Assembly: GCF_010015445.1 (NCBI RefSeq)
Contig: NC_053119.1
Span: 41,475,222 to 41,539,221 of the forward strand
Direction of reading: 5' to 3'
DNA length: 64,000 nucleotides
Origin: Perca fluviatilis
Lineage: Eukaryota > Chordata > Actinopteri > Perciformes > Percidae
Shown here: piece after piece, positions 28,772 to 40,400 of the stretch
How the letters are laid out: each line of letters starts with the position of its first letter
Numbering within the stretch: position 1 is the stretch's first letter
Notes under the pieces: model-generated
Seen by the model: the letters and a program-made list of their open reading frames with translations, nothing else
What the model was told of the DNA's origin: nothing
The model's database searches: none
Translations under genes and position numbers: made by a program

Positions 28772-31700
28772 CTAAAGGTTCCTCTCCAGAAGGACAGTTT
28801 TTAAGTCTGCAGGACAGTTGACAGTGAAGACGGTGTGGGAGGTGTTTCGTCTTTCCACAAGGGTGGCAACCGCCTCGCCCAGGTCCAGGTGGTTCAGGTA
28901 ACCAGGTGTCATGCGCTCTGGAGTGGCTACACCTGCGTCGATCTTCACCTGCCAGAACCAATCAATAAAGAGAGACAGGGATGAAGAGAGAGGGGAGGAT
29001 ACACGCAATAGTGAGTTAGAGATGACAGGAAGGATATGAAGGAGCAGGCTGTTCTTATGAACCATTCGTACAAATAGCTACAAATAGTAATTGTATGCAT
29101 TCCACCACAATGACTACGTTTACAATGCACATAATGTTCAGTTTTTTGCACTTTTTCGGAAAAAGATGATATTCCGACTAAGCTGTTTACATGGCTAATG
29201 AAAGTGAATATTCCACTAATATTCCCGTTTACATGTAGCTGTGCAAAATAGGATTTTTTCTAAGTTTACCACCGGTGGTGGACTTGTTAGACCGTGTGAA
29301 CACAGCGTCCCTCTTTCATTCCTTCAACCAGCTTCTAGAAAAGGTTGGCTTGGTGATGTGTGCGCTATATCCAAAAACCTGTTGATTTCCAAGTCTTTGA
29401 TAATGTTTAAAAGTAGCTGTGTTTCTCCTTCTTATCGGGTCTGCAGCCTGAAAACTGAAAAATGTTGGCTGGTTGGTTTGGTTTGGATGGTTGGATCCAA
29501 AAACTCCCAAAGTCTTTCAAACAGCAGAGCGGAGTTCGATTCACGGAAGAAGTTCAGGTCAGGTAGATATCTATCTTCTATCAGCTTTGGTGTTTTGTTA
29601 ATTGAAGTCTTGGTGTGTGATCCCACTGAAGTCTCACCTGGTTGAGTTTGCAGGGCACCTCAGGATACTCCTCTCGTAGAACCTGGCAGAAGGCCAGGGT
29701 GCTGGCAGAGCCCACCGTCAGGAAGCCCGTACCAGGCATCAGCAACTTATCGCCTGCTCCTCCTGTGGCACGCAGGAAAGTCACGGTTACCAAACAACCT
29801 AACTGGCTTGTATGATTTTACATTGTTTAACCCTTGTGTTGTCTTCCCATCGACCATGCACTTGTTGTCCTCCCGGGTCAAAAGTGACCTGGCCTGGGTT
29901 GCCAGTTTACAAAGCATAAAAAATCTAAGTCTGTGTCTCTGTTACACCTTCTTAGCCAACTTCATTACAACATATTACCACTAGTTTTACACTTCTTTTT
30001 GGAATTCATGGTCAATTAAAGGGATGTGTAGGATTTTCTCCCATCTAGCGTTGAGATCACATATCACAATCAACTCTCTCGCCACACAGTTCTAAGAAGG
30101 CATTACAGCTACGGTAGCCTCCACGCGTCAAAAAGCCGGTCTCTTGCTCTTTTCAATCTCCTTTTTCTTTTTCTGGGCAAAGAAGAAGAAGACTCCTGTT
30201 CCTGAAATTAGGATTTTGAATATGTGTGGTCCTCCATGTTTCCTTCTTCAAAGTGGCCGGGGCCGGGAAGCTACGATACCCATTAGCAGCATTAGCAGCA
30301 CCTGTGAGTTTATCATGTGACAGCGAAAACGCGAAAGGCGGAGCAGTATGTCCTGTATGCCCCTACTGGCTAACGTATTTCAAGATGGAGCATGAATATG
30401 GAGCGTCTACCCCAGTTCATGTGAATGGAAATGTAACATTTCAAGCCAAAAGGAATACTTGGAACTGATGGTGGTGGTAAATAGTCATGAAAAGGACAAG
30501 TTTATGAATGGGCAACACAGATTTTGATAATGAACAACTAAACATGTTACACACTGGACCTTTAAACTTATACCATTATACCTAATTTCTGAGTTAAAGA
30601 AACTAAAATTATGAATTATTTTGACTAGTAGGAAAGTTCAGAGTAACGTATGTTGATGGATTATCACTATGTCAAAGTTTACTCAGGATACCTTTATTTT
30701 GATAATGCATTAATTGATTTGAGTACATTTTTTAATGAAAAAAAACTAAAAATTCTCTTATTGAATACTGAAGCTCTTTGAGTTGTGGACAAAACAAGAC
30801 GTCATCTTGGGCTTTGGGAAACACTGAACGACATCTTCCACCATGTTCATAAACCAAACAACTACTCAAACTGCCTTTGAATGACTCACTCATTTTGCAT
30901 GAGCCTTTGTATTTGGCTTCTGTATGTAGTAAAACCAAACAGCAGTTCCGTTCTCTCAGTGTTTCTCACATGCACTGATGAGCTCCTACACCCCATTACA
31001 TAAATTTGACAGACCCACGCTAATGGTAGAAATAAACGGCTAAAGCAATCACCTGTTATGAAGGTGTAGGTACAGTTGGAGTCGTCCCTCACCAAGGGGA
31101 AGAAGGCCTTCCATGACACAAATGTGCTGAAAAGTAATGTCTCGATTACCTGCAGAGTTGACAGGAGATGAAACATGAAATAATCTGACAAGGATCAGAA
31201 ATATCATTTTTGTAGCAGAGGAAAAGCCTCTGCAACAACATTCAGACATGATGAAGTCTATATACACAATGTTCCACTTCCAGATTGTTCAGGTGCCGCC
31301 GGAAATTCTACCGAATGTCCCTCATTTTCGGCTGGATGTCCGTGACCTTCCTCTTCCTTTGTGTTCGCGTTCTAACCTCCGGTGGATTTGTGAAGACTAT
31401 GGTTAACTGGTCCTCAGATCTCTGCAGGGTAAATCCAGACAGCTAGCTAGACTATCTGTCCAATCTGAGTTTTCTGTTGCACGACTAAAACTACTTTTGA
31501 ACGTACACATGTTCCACCAAAACAAGTTCCTTCCTGAGTCTATTTAGCAGAGGCACCGTGGCTCCGTCCGGAGCTTAGCACTGCCAAAGACGATTGTGAT
31601 TGGTTTAAAGAAATACCAATAAACCAGAGCAGGTTTTTCTCCCATCCCAGAATGCTGTGTGGACTAGTCAGACCCTCCTCTGCAGCGCTATGGAGGAAGG

Positions 31701-33730
31701 TCTGGCAAAGCGAGACTAGACATGATGTAACAGGAAAACCAGGACATGCTTACTATGACTACTCTTACAACTACCATTACCTCCACTATAACTGTTAAAA
31801 GTAATAGAATGCATATATAGTTACCTGAATGCAAAGAAAATTCAATATTTAATCAAAACCATTGGCAGTCTCATGTATTGGTCTAGCCGATGTCTGGTTT
31901 ATGTGTGTGTGCTCACCCAGTGTAGGTCTTTGACAGACTGGGTGTGTGGGGGTCCTCCCTGCCACCAACTGAAGCCCAGAGAGGAGACGATGTCTGTCAC
32001 CTTCCCCACCGCTTTCAGCAGGGCCTGCTTCGCCTCCTCTGCTCCCTCCTCTGACCCTGGAACGGAGAGAAGAATTTAGGAGAGAAAAAGCTTCCAGGTG
32101 GTGGTTCTGCTGAGACAGTTAAGGCAAGTCTAGTCTATGTCCACGACGTTCCACTTCCGGGATTGCTCCGTTGCCGCCCGAAATTCTGCTGGATGTCATG
32201 CTTTTTACCTTGTTACCTTCCTCTTTCTTTGTGTTGTAATTTTAAACTCCGGTGGATTTATGAGGACTATGGTTAAAGGCATACTATGACTTTTCCCTCT
32301 TCGGTTCCCCTACAGGTTGTCTCATTGGAACTACAGCCGCGTGAGAACTCTGCAGGGTAAATCCAGACAGCTAGCTAGACTATCTGTCCAATCTGAGTTT
32401 TCTGTTGCACGACTAAAACTACTTTTGAACGTACACATGTTCCACCAAAACAAGTTCCTCCCTGAGACTATTTTGCAGAGGCACCGGCGCAGAGGCACCG
32501 GCCAAGACGATTGTGATTGTTTAAAGAAATGCCAATAAACCAGAGCACGTTTTTCTCCCATCCCAGAATGCTGTGTAGACTAGTCAGACCCTCCTCTGCA
32601 ACGCTGTGGAGGAAGGTCTGGCAAAGCGAGACTATAAGGCAAGTCAAGTTCCAAATCAAGTCACTTTTTTCAATGAGCAGTGGTGGTCTGGTCCGACTAA
32701 TGAGGCTTCATCGGGGGTCTTTGATGTTGTGTTGCCATAGCAAAGACTGACCGCCAGTCATCCAATCATGACAATCACATACCGGGAGCTTTTTGAGTCG
32801 TCCAATCATGATTCACAGTTTGCGCTGCTGCCGCTACATAGCATACTTGATAGTTAGACAGAAACATGACAACATTAAATTATAGTATTTTGTATTTACA
32901 GCTATCTGAGTCATCATGCCTCAACTCAAGTCTCTAGTCATTAAAGTGGCAGTATATGTAACTTTCAGTTTGTCTTGATTCTAGCAGCCACTTTGGACAA
33001 AAGCAGTGGTGTTTTTACCACACCTGCTGTCTTAAAGCTCTTTTCTTTACGGTGTATATTACTGTAAGTTAGCGTTTCCGGGAGGTCATGGAATTGCGAT
33101 GAATGTTTTGCTCGGACAGAAAATCATTCATTTACAATAAAAGAATAAGTTACAGATGCATCGTTGCATTTCAAGTGTTGCATATGGCTACCTACTTTGG
33201 ATGTATTGTGAGCTAAACCAGGTATCACTGTCACTTATAAGTCCAAGTCGAGTCTAAAGTCATTTATTTTTTGTCAAATCAAGACACGAGTCATCAAAAC
33301 GGTGACTCTAGTCGACTCGAGTCCAAGTCACCAAGTCTCAAGTCCACATCTTGGACGCAGCCACTGAGTAAGTGAGTAAGGGAATGATGTAGTGATGAAG
33401 TTACAACATTGGTCAGTCGAGTTGGAGTTTCCCCATTGTTTTTTTTTTTTTTAATTAATAGTGTTTATGCTGGTAACAGTCTTTGCCTTGAAGAGCAAAC
33501 AATCCCCCCCTCTCCCCCCACTGAAGAGACTGCACATGTGGTGGGTTCAGTGGATGAATGGATGACACACAGCTATCTACAGTATATGAATGATTGATGG
33601 AAGGATGCGTCACCCAACTTACCCACATTCCCCACTATAGTGGTGAGGTTATCCTTTGTGTTGGGAGAGACAAATGATTGGAGCCTCTCCAGCCGGCTGC
33701 TGTCCCTGGAGATCACTGCCACTTTTAAAC

Positions 33731-33802
<72 letters not shown>

Positions 33803-34396
33803 CAGATACTAAAGGAATCTATTGTGCAGACAGACAAAACCAGCACCTTTGACACATATAAATTAGGACTAATCCCTTTCACATGAAAATTAGCTAACAG
33901 GCATACATTGTCCAAATCTGTTTATCAAGGCCATCAGAGGGATAAACTGACAGGGCAGCAGATGGTAACTTTCTGCTCAATCCAAACAGCAAAGCTATGG
34001 ATGTGTAATGTAAATCCAAAACAAGTGGACTCTCATCACGGCATGCTGCACTGTCTCCTGCACTGGTTCATGCAGAGCACTGAGGCAGCACAGCACAATG
34101 AAGAAGCCAAATAGATTGCATCTTATACGCACCATCAACATTGGATTAATGGTCATTTAACAACTAAAAGCCAGAATATTCTCACAAAATAGTAAATTAC
34201 TCATAAATGTCTGCTCTGCAGTTTATCGTGAAGCAACCCCCCTGCTTAAAATCCGAGAGTCACCTGTGCGTAAAACTGTTAAGACAGTTTCCAAATTAAG
34301 TTGCATGTGAGACGTAGAAAATATAATATCCTTATCGGCTTCATAGAGTAGTATATTCACAATTTTTCCGGTCGATTTAGCCGTAGAGAAGTTTGT

Positions 34397-34435
<39 letters not shown>

Positions 34436-34544
34436 TCCAAGTGGCCCCTGGGAGCTTACCTTTGTCCAGCAGTGCTTTCACTATCCCAGAGCCCACTGTG
34501 CCCGCTCCTCCTAGAGCTAACACAACCCTGTCCGAGTTTGACAT
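28772..34544 (-). CDS. Atypical short-chain dehydrogenase/reductase-like protein, 243 residues
   Basis: Seen: exons, in transcript order, 34544-34460, 33730-33623, 32056-31917, 31149-31053, 29762-29638 and 28948-28772; 732 nt, all junctions GT/AG and in phase. The start is the first ATG of exon 1 and is followed at once by a beta-strand and a glycine-rich loop, VLALGGAGTVGSG (residues 8-20). AVISRDSSRLERL follows, the usual second strand of an NAD(P)-binding Rossmann fold. The end is ...KTVLLERNL. No signal peptide or membrane segment, so probably soluble. Odd: the SDR NNAG signature is replaced by VSSLGFSWWQGG (88-99). The Tyr-x-x-x-Lys catalytic pair is absent, the aligned stretch reading TVGSASTLAF (159-168). 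I do not recognise the gene by name; binding of NAD(P) is inferred and catalysis is doubtful. It lies convergent to vps9d1 and divergent from spata2l. Confidence 0.88.
29827..30750. mobile_element. TTAA-ended, piggyBac-like MITE, disrupted; right end unclear
   Basis: Starts TTAACCCTTGTGTTGTCTTC at 29827. The segment TATGAATTATTTTGACTA and ATGTTGATGGAT near 30610-30665 match the interior of the intact relative at 61745-62517. A second TTAA element (30016-30565) is inserted in it. Within the SDR-like gene intron. Confidence 0.7.
30016..30565. mobile_element. Second TTAA element nested in the first
   Basis: Left TTAAAGGGATGTGTAGG; right end complement TTAAAGGTCCAGTGTGTAAC; TTAA at both ends. 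550 bp, no transposase. Joining the outer halves at TTAA gives sequence collinear with the uninterrupted relative at 61745. Confidence 0.75.
30755..30905. repeat. Fragment of a GAGCTGCAA / hAT MITE
   Basis: GAGTTGTGGACAAAACAAGA and GTCATCTTGGGCTTTGG are shared with the more complete copy at 43839-44137. Confidence 0.65.
31254..31717 (+). mobile_element. Non-autonomous DNA transposon, family A copy 1
   Basis: 464 bp flanked by AGACATGATG on both sides (31244-31253, 31718-31727), a 10-bp target duplication. The ends carry the short inverted motif AGTCTA/AGACT. Strongly similar to 32131-32634, with a run of over 100 identical bases. Located in the intron on one side of SDR exon 31917-32056. Superfamily unassigned; the 10-11 bp duplications would fit a Mutator-like element. 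Confidence 0.85.
32131..32634 (+). mobile_element. Non-autonomous DNA transposon, family A copy 2
   Basis: 504 bp bounded by TAGTCT and AGACTA and flanked by TAAGGCAAGTC on both sides (32120-32130, 32635-32645). Same orientation as copy 1, on the other side of SDR exon 31917-32056. Confidence 0.85.
32640..33360. repeat. CAAGTC-rich repeat sequence
   Basis: Scattered CAAGTC/GAGTCC motifs cluster at 32640-32670 and 33240-33350 (e.g. CGACTCGAGTCCAAGTCACC), suggesting a repeat family with internal CAAGTC units. Class unknown. In an SDR intron. Confidence 0.45.
33732..33800. repeat. (CA)n microsatellite abutting an SDR exon acceptor
   Basis: About 69 bases. On the gene strand it is a GT tract that ends directly at the acceptor AG of exon 33730-33623, in place of a normal polypyrimidine tract. 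Confidence 0.93.
34394..34434. repeat. (GT)n microsatellite
   Basis: About 41 bases of TG/GT with one TTG break, 25 bases past the donor of SDR exon 1. Confidence 0.9.
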
Positions 34545-34802
34545 GCTGGCGGCAGCTGCACAGGCCTGCTGGAGGATGGAGGATGGAGGATGGAGGAGGA
34601 CTCGTGTATGTGCTGGAAGTGAAGCTGCTGGCTTGTGTTGAGCATCTTGGGCAGACCAGGATGCTTTAAACTAAACTCAGGGGCCACAGTTCCGCCCTTC
34701 TACCAGTGTCACTGAAGCCACGCCTGCAGATCAACAAAAGAGGCTCTCCGCTGTCTTCACCCCGGGACAGCGGTGTCAGTGTGTGAGAACGACAAGAGCA
34801 GA

Positions 34803-35282
34803 GATCTTCAAAAGGAGGTCCGGCACACCTATGGGGTCCTCGGAGTTTCTGCGGGGGGCACCAAATTATTGTTTGATAGTTAAAAAAAATGCCTAAATAT
34901 GTCTGAAAATATACATTTACACGAATCCAACATATTATTTATTTTGTAAATCTTTTTTTATTTTTTATTTACAAAACATTGATGGTAAGGTATAAGGAAG
35001 CCATCCACAGATACAGTTAAACTTTAAGATTAACTGTTCCACATTTTAACAAAACATGACGTATAAATACATGAATATGTAAACAATTATTATTTTATTA
35101 GCTTAGTATTTTATGAACCATAAAAAGGTATGTCTAAAGGCTCTATGCCACCCTACACGTTATTGTAGGTCCAGTTTAATATGCAACTCAATTTATTATG
35201 ATTTAGATATGTAACGGGTCCCTGCTCCGTCTCTTTTTCAGCGGAAGGGTCCTTGGCCCAAAAAACGTCGAAGAGCCCTGTA
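34803..35282 (+). mobile_element. GATCTTCAA family MITE, copy 2
   Basis: Starts GATCTTCAAAAGGAGGTCCG and ends GGGTCCTTGGCCCAAAAAAC plus AGAGCCC. The interior block AGCTTAGTATTTTATGAACC matches copy 3. It occupies the space upstream of the SDR start codon. Confidence 0.75.
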
Positions 35283-35285
35283 GAG

Positions 35286-35288
<3 letters not shown>

Positions 35289-35367
<79 letters not shown>

Positions 35368-35402
35368 TATATACATATATATATATATGTATATATATAT
35401 AC

Positions 35403-35489
<87 letters not shown>

Positions 35490-35490
35490 T
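35289..35490. repeat. (TA)n microsatellite, about 200 bp
   Basis: Near-pure TA with a few GCATATATAC and TACATA interruptions, between the divergent SDR-like gene and spata2l. Confidence 0.97.
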
Positions 35491-35689
35491 ACACACACAC
35501 ACCTATGTGTATAGGCCAGGAGGGCGCCTGGAAGATGAAATGCTGCCATCTAGTGGACGACTCGCGTTTGACAGTAGCCTATAAGTAGGCTAGATCGTTT
35601 TTATCAATGAATTTCCCCATTTCTAGTTGTCGTCTAGTATGGTTTTCAATTTAGTTTGGAGCATTTTGAGTTCTGAAGTCATGTTCCCA

Positions 35690-35873
35690 CTGCAGAACTC
35701 CTCTCCCACGGCCGGTCCTGGTGCTCCTACCAGGCGCACCCGTCTGGGAAAATCCGTGCCACGTGACAATGTTTACTTTATCCCTGGGCAATCAGCTGCA
35801 CGGCGACTGTGTGACAGGACATGTTTTAGGTACCTGATTAATCGATACACATCTGAATAAGTGCCAGACACAG
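35690..35873 (+). other. spata2l: Probable non-coding first exon of spata2l
   Basis: A consensus donor CAG|GTGAGT ends at 35873, and the coding exon opens with an acceptor at 36918, so a 5' UTR exon is likely here. The 5' limit is a guess; the stretch is relatively GC-rich and lacks microsatellites. Confidence 0.4.
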
Positions 35874-36931
35874 GTGAGTTTGTGTGTATCTGGTGTATCA
35901 ATCAGAGCTTCTACTTTGATCAAACTTTCAGCTGAAGCGGCTAGGTAACGTTAGCTTAGCTCCGACACCAGTACTTTACTTTTGGATTGAGATGTCGTTC
36001 ATAATTCTAGTAATTTAATGTTTCCTTGCGGATCGGCAAAAGATCATACCTTCTAAAAACCCGAGGCACAGCGATACCTACATTACCGAGAGTCGCCCTT
36101 TAATTCGGCGTCTGTCCAGAACAACGTTAAACTATTCTTTACATGACATTTGAGCTTTTCTAGGGAAATGAGGCGTTACTTCCTGGGGTCTTTCCCCTCG
36201 GTAGAGAGCGGCTGATATCATTGTGATTGTATGTTAAGCGAATTGAACAACAGCTTGCACATTTCTTGTAGTTTATATCAAATCTGTTTGAGTAAACAAG
36301 GTGGAGAGTTTTACATTTGCTCATATTTACAAGACATTTGGTGTGGATTTCTCGCCATTAAAAAAGACCAAAACGCAACAGTAACAGGTAACCTAGCAAA
36401 ACTAGCTAGTCAGTGTGGAAATAGGTTAAGCTAATGCTAACGTCAAACTGAGATGCTGACGACTGTTACTTTTTCTCTGACTGATGTCATCATTTCATAT
36501 ATTACCGGCCACTTTTTTGGCCAACACGGTATTTGGCTCATAACGAAAGTAGCTAGGCCAACGTGTCAAAAGTTTCACTTTCGGTAATAATTATATTTAG
36601 TGTTTTTACTCTCGAAACAAACCGCTAAGCTACTGTAGGTTGTGATATATCATGCAGATACATGTTGTAATATTTAACTTAACATTTCCAGTATTATTTA
36701 ACATGCAGGTTTCCTACTTAATGTCATCCAGCTTTTTATTTAAGAAAAAAAAGTTCTTAAGAGGGAATACTGCACATTAAATAAACTTTAAAAAATAATA
36801 GTTTAGATCACTGTTGGCTAAATTAAATTATGTAGAAACAGTTCATTCATGAGCAGGGGAGATACTGTACGTGCCAGTTTCCTCCTTCATTTTCATGTCC
36901 TGTTTGTCCCACTCTCAGCTGAATAAAAGCG

Positions 36932-37389
36932 ATGAGCGCCTCCAGGCACCGAGCCAGGGATCTATTGGCCACCTACGATCACAGTCTGGAGCAGCAAATT
37001 GTGGGACGAGGCTCCAACCTGGCATGCAGAGATGAGGAGCTGTGGAAGCAGGTGGAGGGCTTGCTGAAGGACGGAGATGCTCAGGAGACCCACTGCCTGG
37101 GTCTGGATCCACTGAGCGTGATGGAGGAGTCGCTCACAGCAGCCGCATCAACAACAGCAGCCAGTGCAGGGCCAGCCAGAGCCAGAGGTGGGCTGCAAGG
37201 CCTGGCTAAAGCTTTCGAGGTCCTGGAGCAAGCAGCCTTAAACCTGTACCTTGGCCCCTGGAGGGACGAGTACAAAGTAGTCAAGGTTGGCTGAAAAAAG
37301 AGTTGCACATTGAATTTCTGATTTTTATTTGTGTTAAGAAATAATTTTACTGCTGAGTTTCTTCTTTCTAAGTATTAGATGGATGGATG

Positions 37390-37424
<35 letters not shown>

Positions 37425-40400
37425 GAATGGATTTTATTAATCCCAAATTGGGAAATTACTCTGATACAGCAGCAAGTTACAAGGACATACTTACTCACAC
37501 ATGTACAGAAAATACAATAAATATACTAGAAATAATAAATAAGATGGCAAAGATAAAAATGCCAGAACAAAGTATACTTAAAGGAATGAAAATAATGTGC
37601 GTGTATAAGTGTAGAATAAAATGTACACAATACATACAATGTGAAGGGTTTCCCCCAGAAAAGTTGTTTTGACAGGTGTCTTTTTGTGACGACCCGGACA
37701 GTCCCAGGCTGATGGCAGCGTTAATTTGGAGCCCAATAGTTTCTGTGATCACAGATCCATGGAGGGAATCGCAAAATTGAGAGTTTAAATAAGCTATAAG
37801 ACGGATTCCAGAAGGCTCTACATTAAATCAGAGCTAAAAGCTAACTGGAGATTAAAAAAATATGACTACATCTAAGTTTCCAACCGAACTGTAACTGAAG
37901 TTTTAAAAAACGTCTTGAAATACATACAAAAAATAACTCCCAGTGGCCTAGGCCTGGTGGGGTGAAACTTTGGTTTGCAGTACACTCCGGGGGAACCCTG
38001 ATGTCCCACCAGCTCCATACATGTTTTTTTTATCCACATACTATTTACAAGTCCAATGTTTTTTTTTTCAACTCTGACAACAATAAAAATCCATTGTTAA
38101 ACACTCAGTAGTTTTACTTTTGGGCGTGACAGACAAAATCATAACATTTCCAATTTTCTGATTGTCTTTTGTGTCCTAGATGTACTCTGGTATGTTCACC
38201 CACTATATCAGACCGGTGCTGTCGATGCCACAGATTGAGAAACTCTTTGGCCTGCTAGGATACCAGCCCAGCTCGTCTCGGCACGAGCAGCTTCGTCTCC
38301 TGTCGGCCAGAGTCAGTCCTGCCTCTCTGGAGAATCTCCTGGGCTTGTCGTGTGCTTTCTTCCTCGCCCGCTGCGAGTGTCGCCTCCTTCAGACGGCTCT
38401 GGGGAAACACGTTGGCGAGGCCCAGTGGGAGCTGAGCGTGGTCAGAGAGAGGCGGAGAGGAAACAGCGTACAGGTATGTCTGCCTGGCATTGGGCTAATT
38501 CCTCTATCAATCATGGGAATCTATAACACCTGTTTTGTGGAGGTGTATATTATGGAGAATATGGGATGCTTTTCCTCTTTTGCTGCCCCACTAAGCCAAC
38601 CCATCCGGTGGGTCAGTCATTACAAACTCATGCTGTGTTGCCAGACATTGTTTTTATTCTATTGGAGATCTCAAAGTTTCCAAAGTTGCCAAATTATTTG
38701 TTCGGACACACATCCCACATAGACAATGGGATGTGTGTCTGAATGAAGAGGTGACAAAGTGTCAGAAATATGTTGACCCATACGGTCGTGTTCAGCTAGG
38801 GCTTCGTCAAACTGCTCAGCTTCGGTGATTTGAGTGAAAGTGAACTAGGGCTGCACAACATATCGTTTTTTTTATCATCATCGCAATATTAGCTTGTATT
38901 GTCTATTATATAGATCTTCAAGAGGAGGTCCGGGACCCTTAGGGGGTCCTCAGAGTTACTGCAGGGGCCCCAAGTTATTGTTTAATCATAAAAAAAAGTT
39001 AATGTCTGAAAATATACATAAACATGAGTCCAACATATTATTAGCAAAGATAAATTGGCCTATTTGTGATTAGTTTTTAAATGTACACATTGATGACGGT
39101 AAGGTACAGTTAAGCTTAAGGATTGACTGTGCTACATGTATGTTTAACACTAAAACATGATGTATAAATGTATGAATGTCAATAATTATTTTAATAGCTT
39201 AGTATTGTATGCACCACAAAAAGGTATGTGTAAAGGCTTTAGACCGTCCTTCACTTTATTGTAGGCCCAACTCTGTCTCTCTTTCAGGTAAGGGGTCCTT
39301 GGCCTAAAAATCATTAAAGACCCCTCGTCTATTACAAACCTCCTGCTACAGTTTGCGAATTTGTGTTTCCTAGGATGGCGAAAGCATGTCCCGCCTTACT
39401 CTGCCTTACTCTGCCTCTGATTGGCTTACTCATACTTACCAATATCACGCAACGATTAATCGTTTAATCTTTGCAACTCTACAGTTTGGTGTTGAATACA
39501 TTTCCTTCCACATCTGTGAGTCTCATTTACTGAGTAGCCTTGCTAATATTATATGTCTCCTATACTTTTGAAATATAAATCTAGTTTAGATGGGCTTCTA
39601 GACTTATAAAATGCAACAGAAATCTTGCTAACTGCATCTTTGAATGATTTTATATTTTGCTTGGATGCCCCTGGAACCAAACCTGTTCTCCCAGGGTATT
39701 GTTTGAAATACCCAGCCCTAAGTGACACTCATAGTCTTTCACTATTACAGTTTTAAAATCTCACTGCTGTGGCCACATTTCAGTCAGTACCAAAAAAGGA
39801 TTGAGGTTTGATACTTGGCCCTACACCACTGTTTGGGAACAGCAGAATGCACTGAACACAGCATCAACAGGATCTAATCCTAGTAAACAGGAAATGCATT
39901 GAAATAGTTGAGAATTCATTGTCCATGCATGTCAACAGGTGGCCCTGGACAACACCAAGAAGACTCTGGATGTCAACCAGCCACTGATGGAGCCCTTTGA
40001 TGGAGAAGTGGATCTGTACACGGACGAGCATGTTAACGGGGGGCAGAGGGAGCCGGTTGGTAATGATGACGAGAGTCCGCGCTCTTTAACCTGGGTGACT
40101 CCAAGCAGCATATCACCCTCTGCTGCCAAAACACACAGCAACGGAGTCCGGTCCTTGTCCTCCTCATCCAGTGCCCTCTCCGCTAGAGACAACGTCTGCA
40201 TCTCTACACTCAACTGCCAGCTGACTAAGACTTCGCCACTGGAATCGGTGATTACCAGAAGCTCCTCGGCCAGCGGGCGGCAAAGCAGACGTTCCTGGGA
40301 GGAGTCCAGGTTTGACGAAGCGGACTCGCAGTCACGCAGTCTGCAGGGAGAAGCAATGGGGCTTTGCAGGAGCGAGGCGGAAGCCGACCACCTTTGCAGC

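Noticed and set aside
28605..28961. Minus-strand ORF overlapping the last SDR exon in another frame
   Set aside because: Low-complexity shadow; the SDR frame has the correct junction phase and stop.
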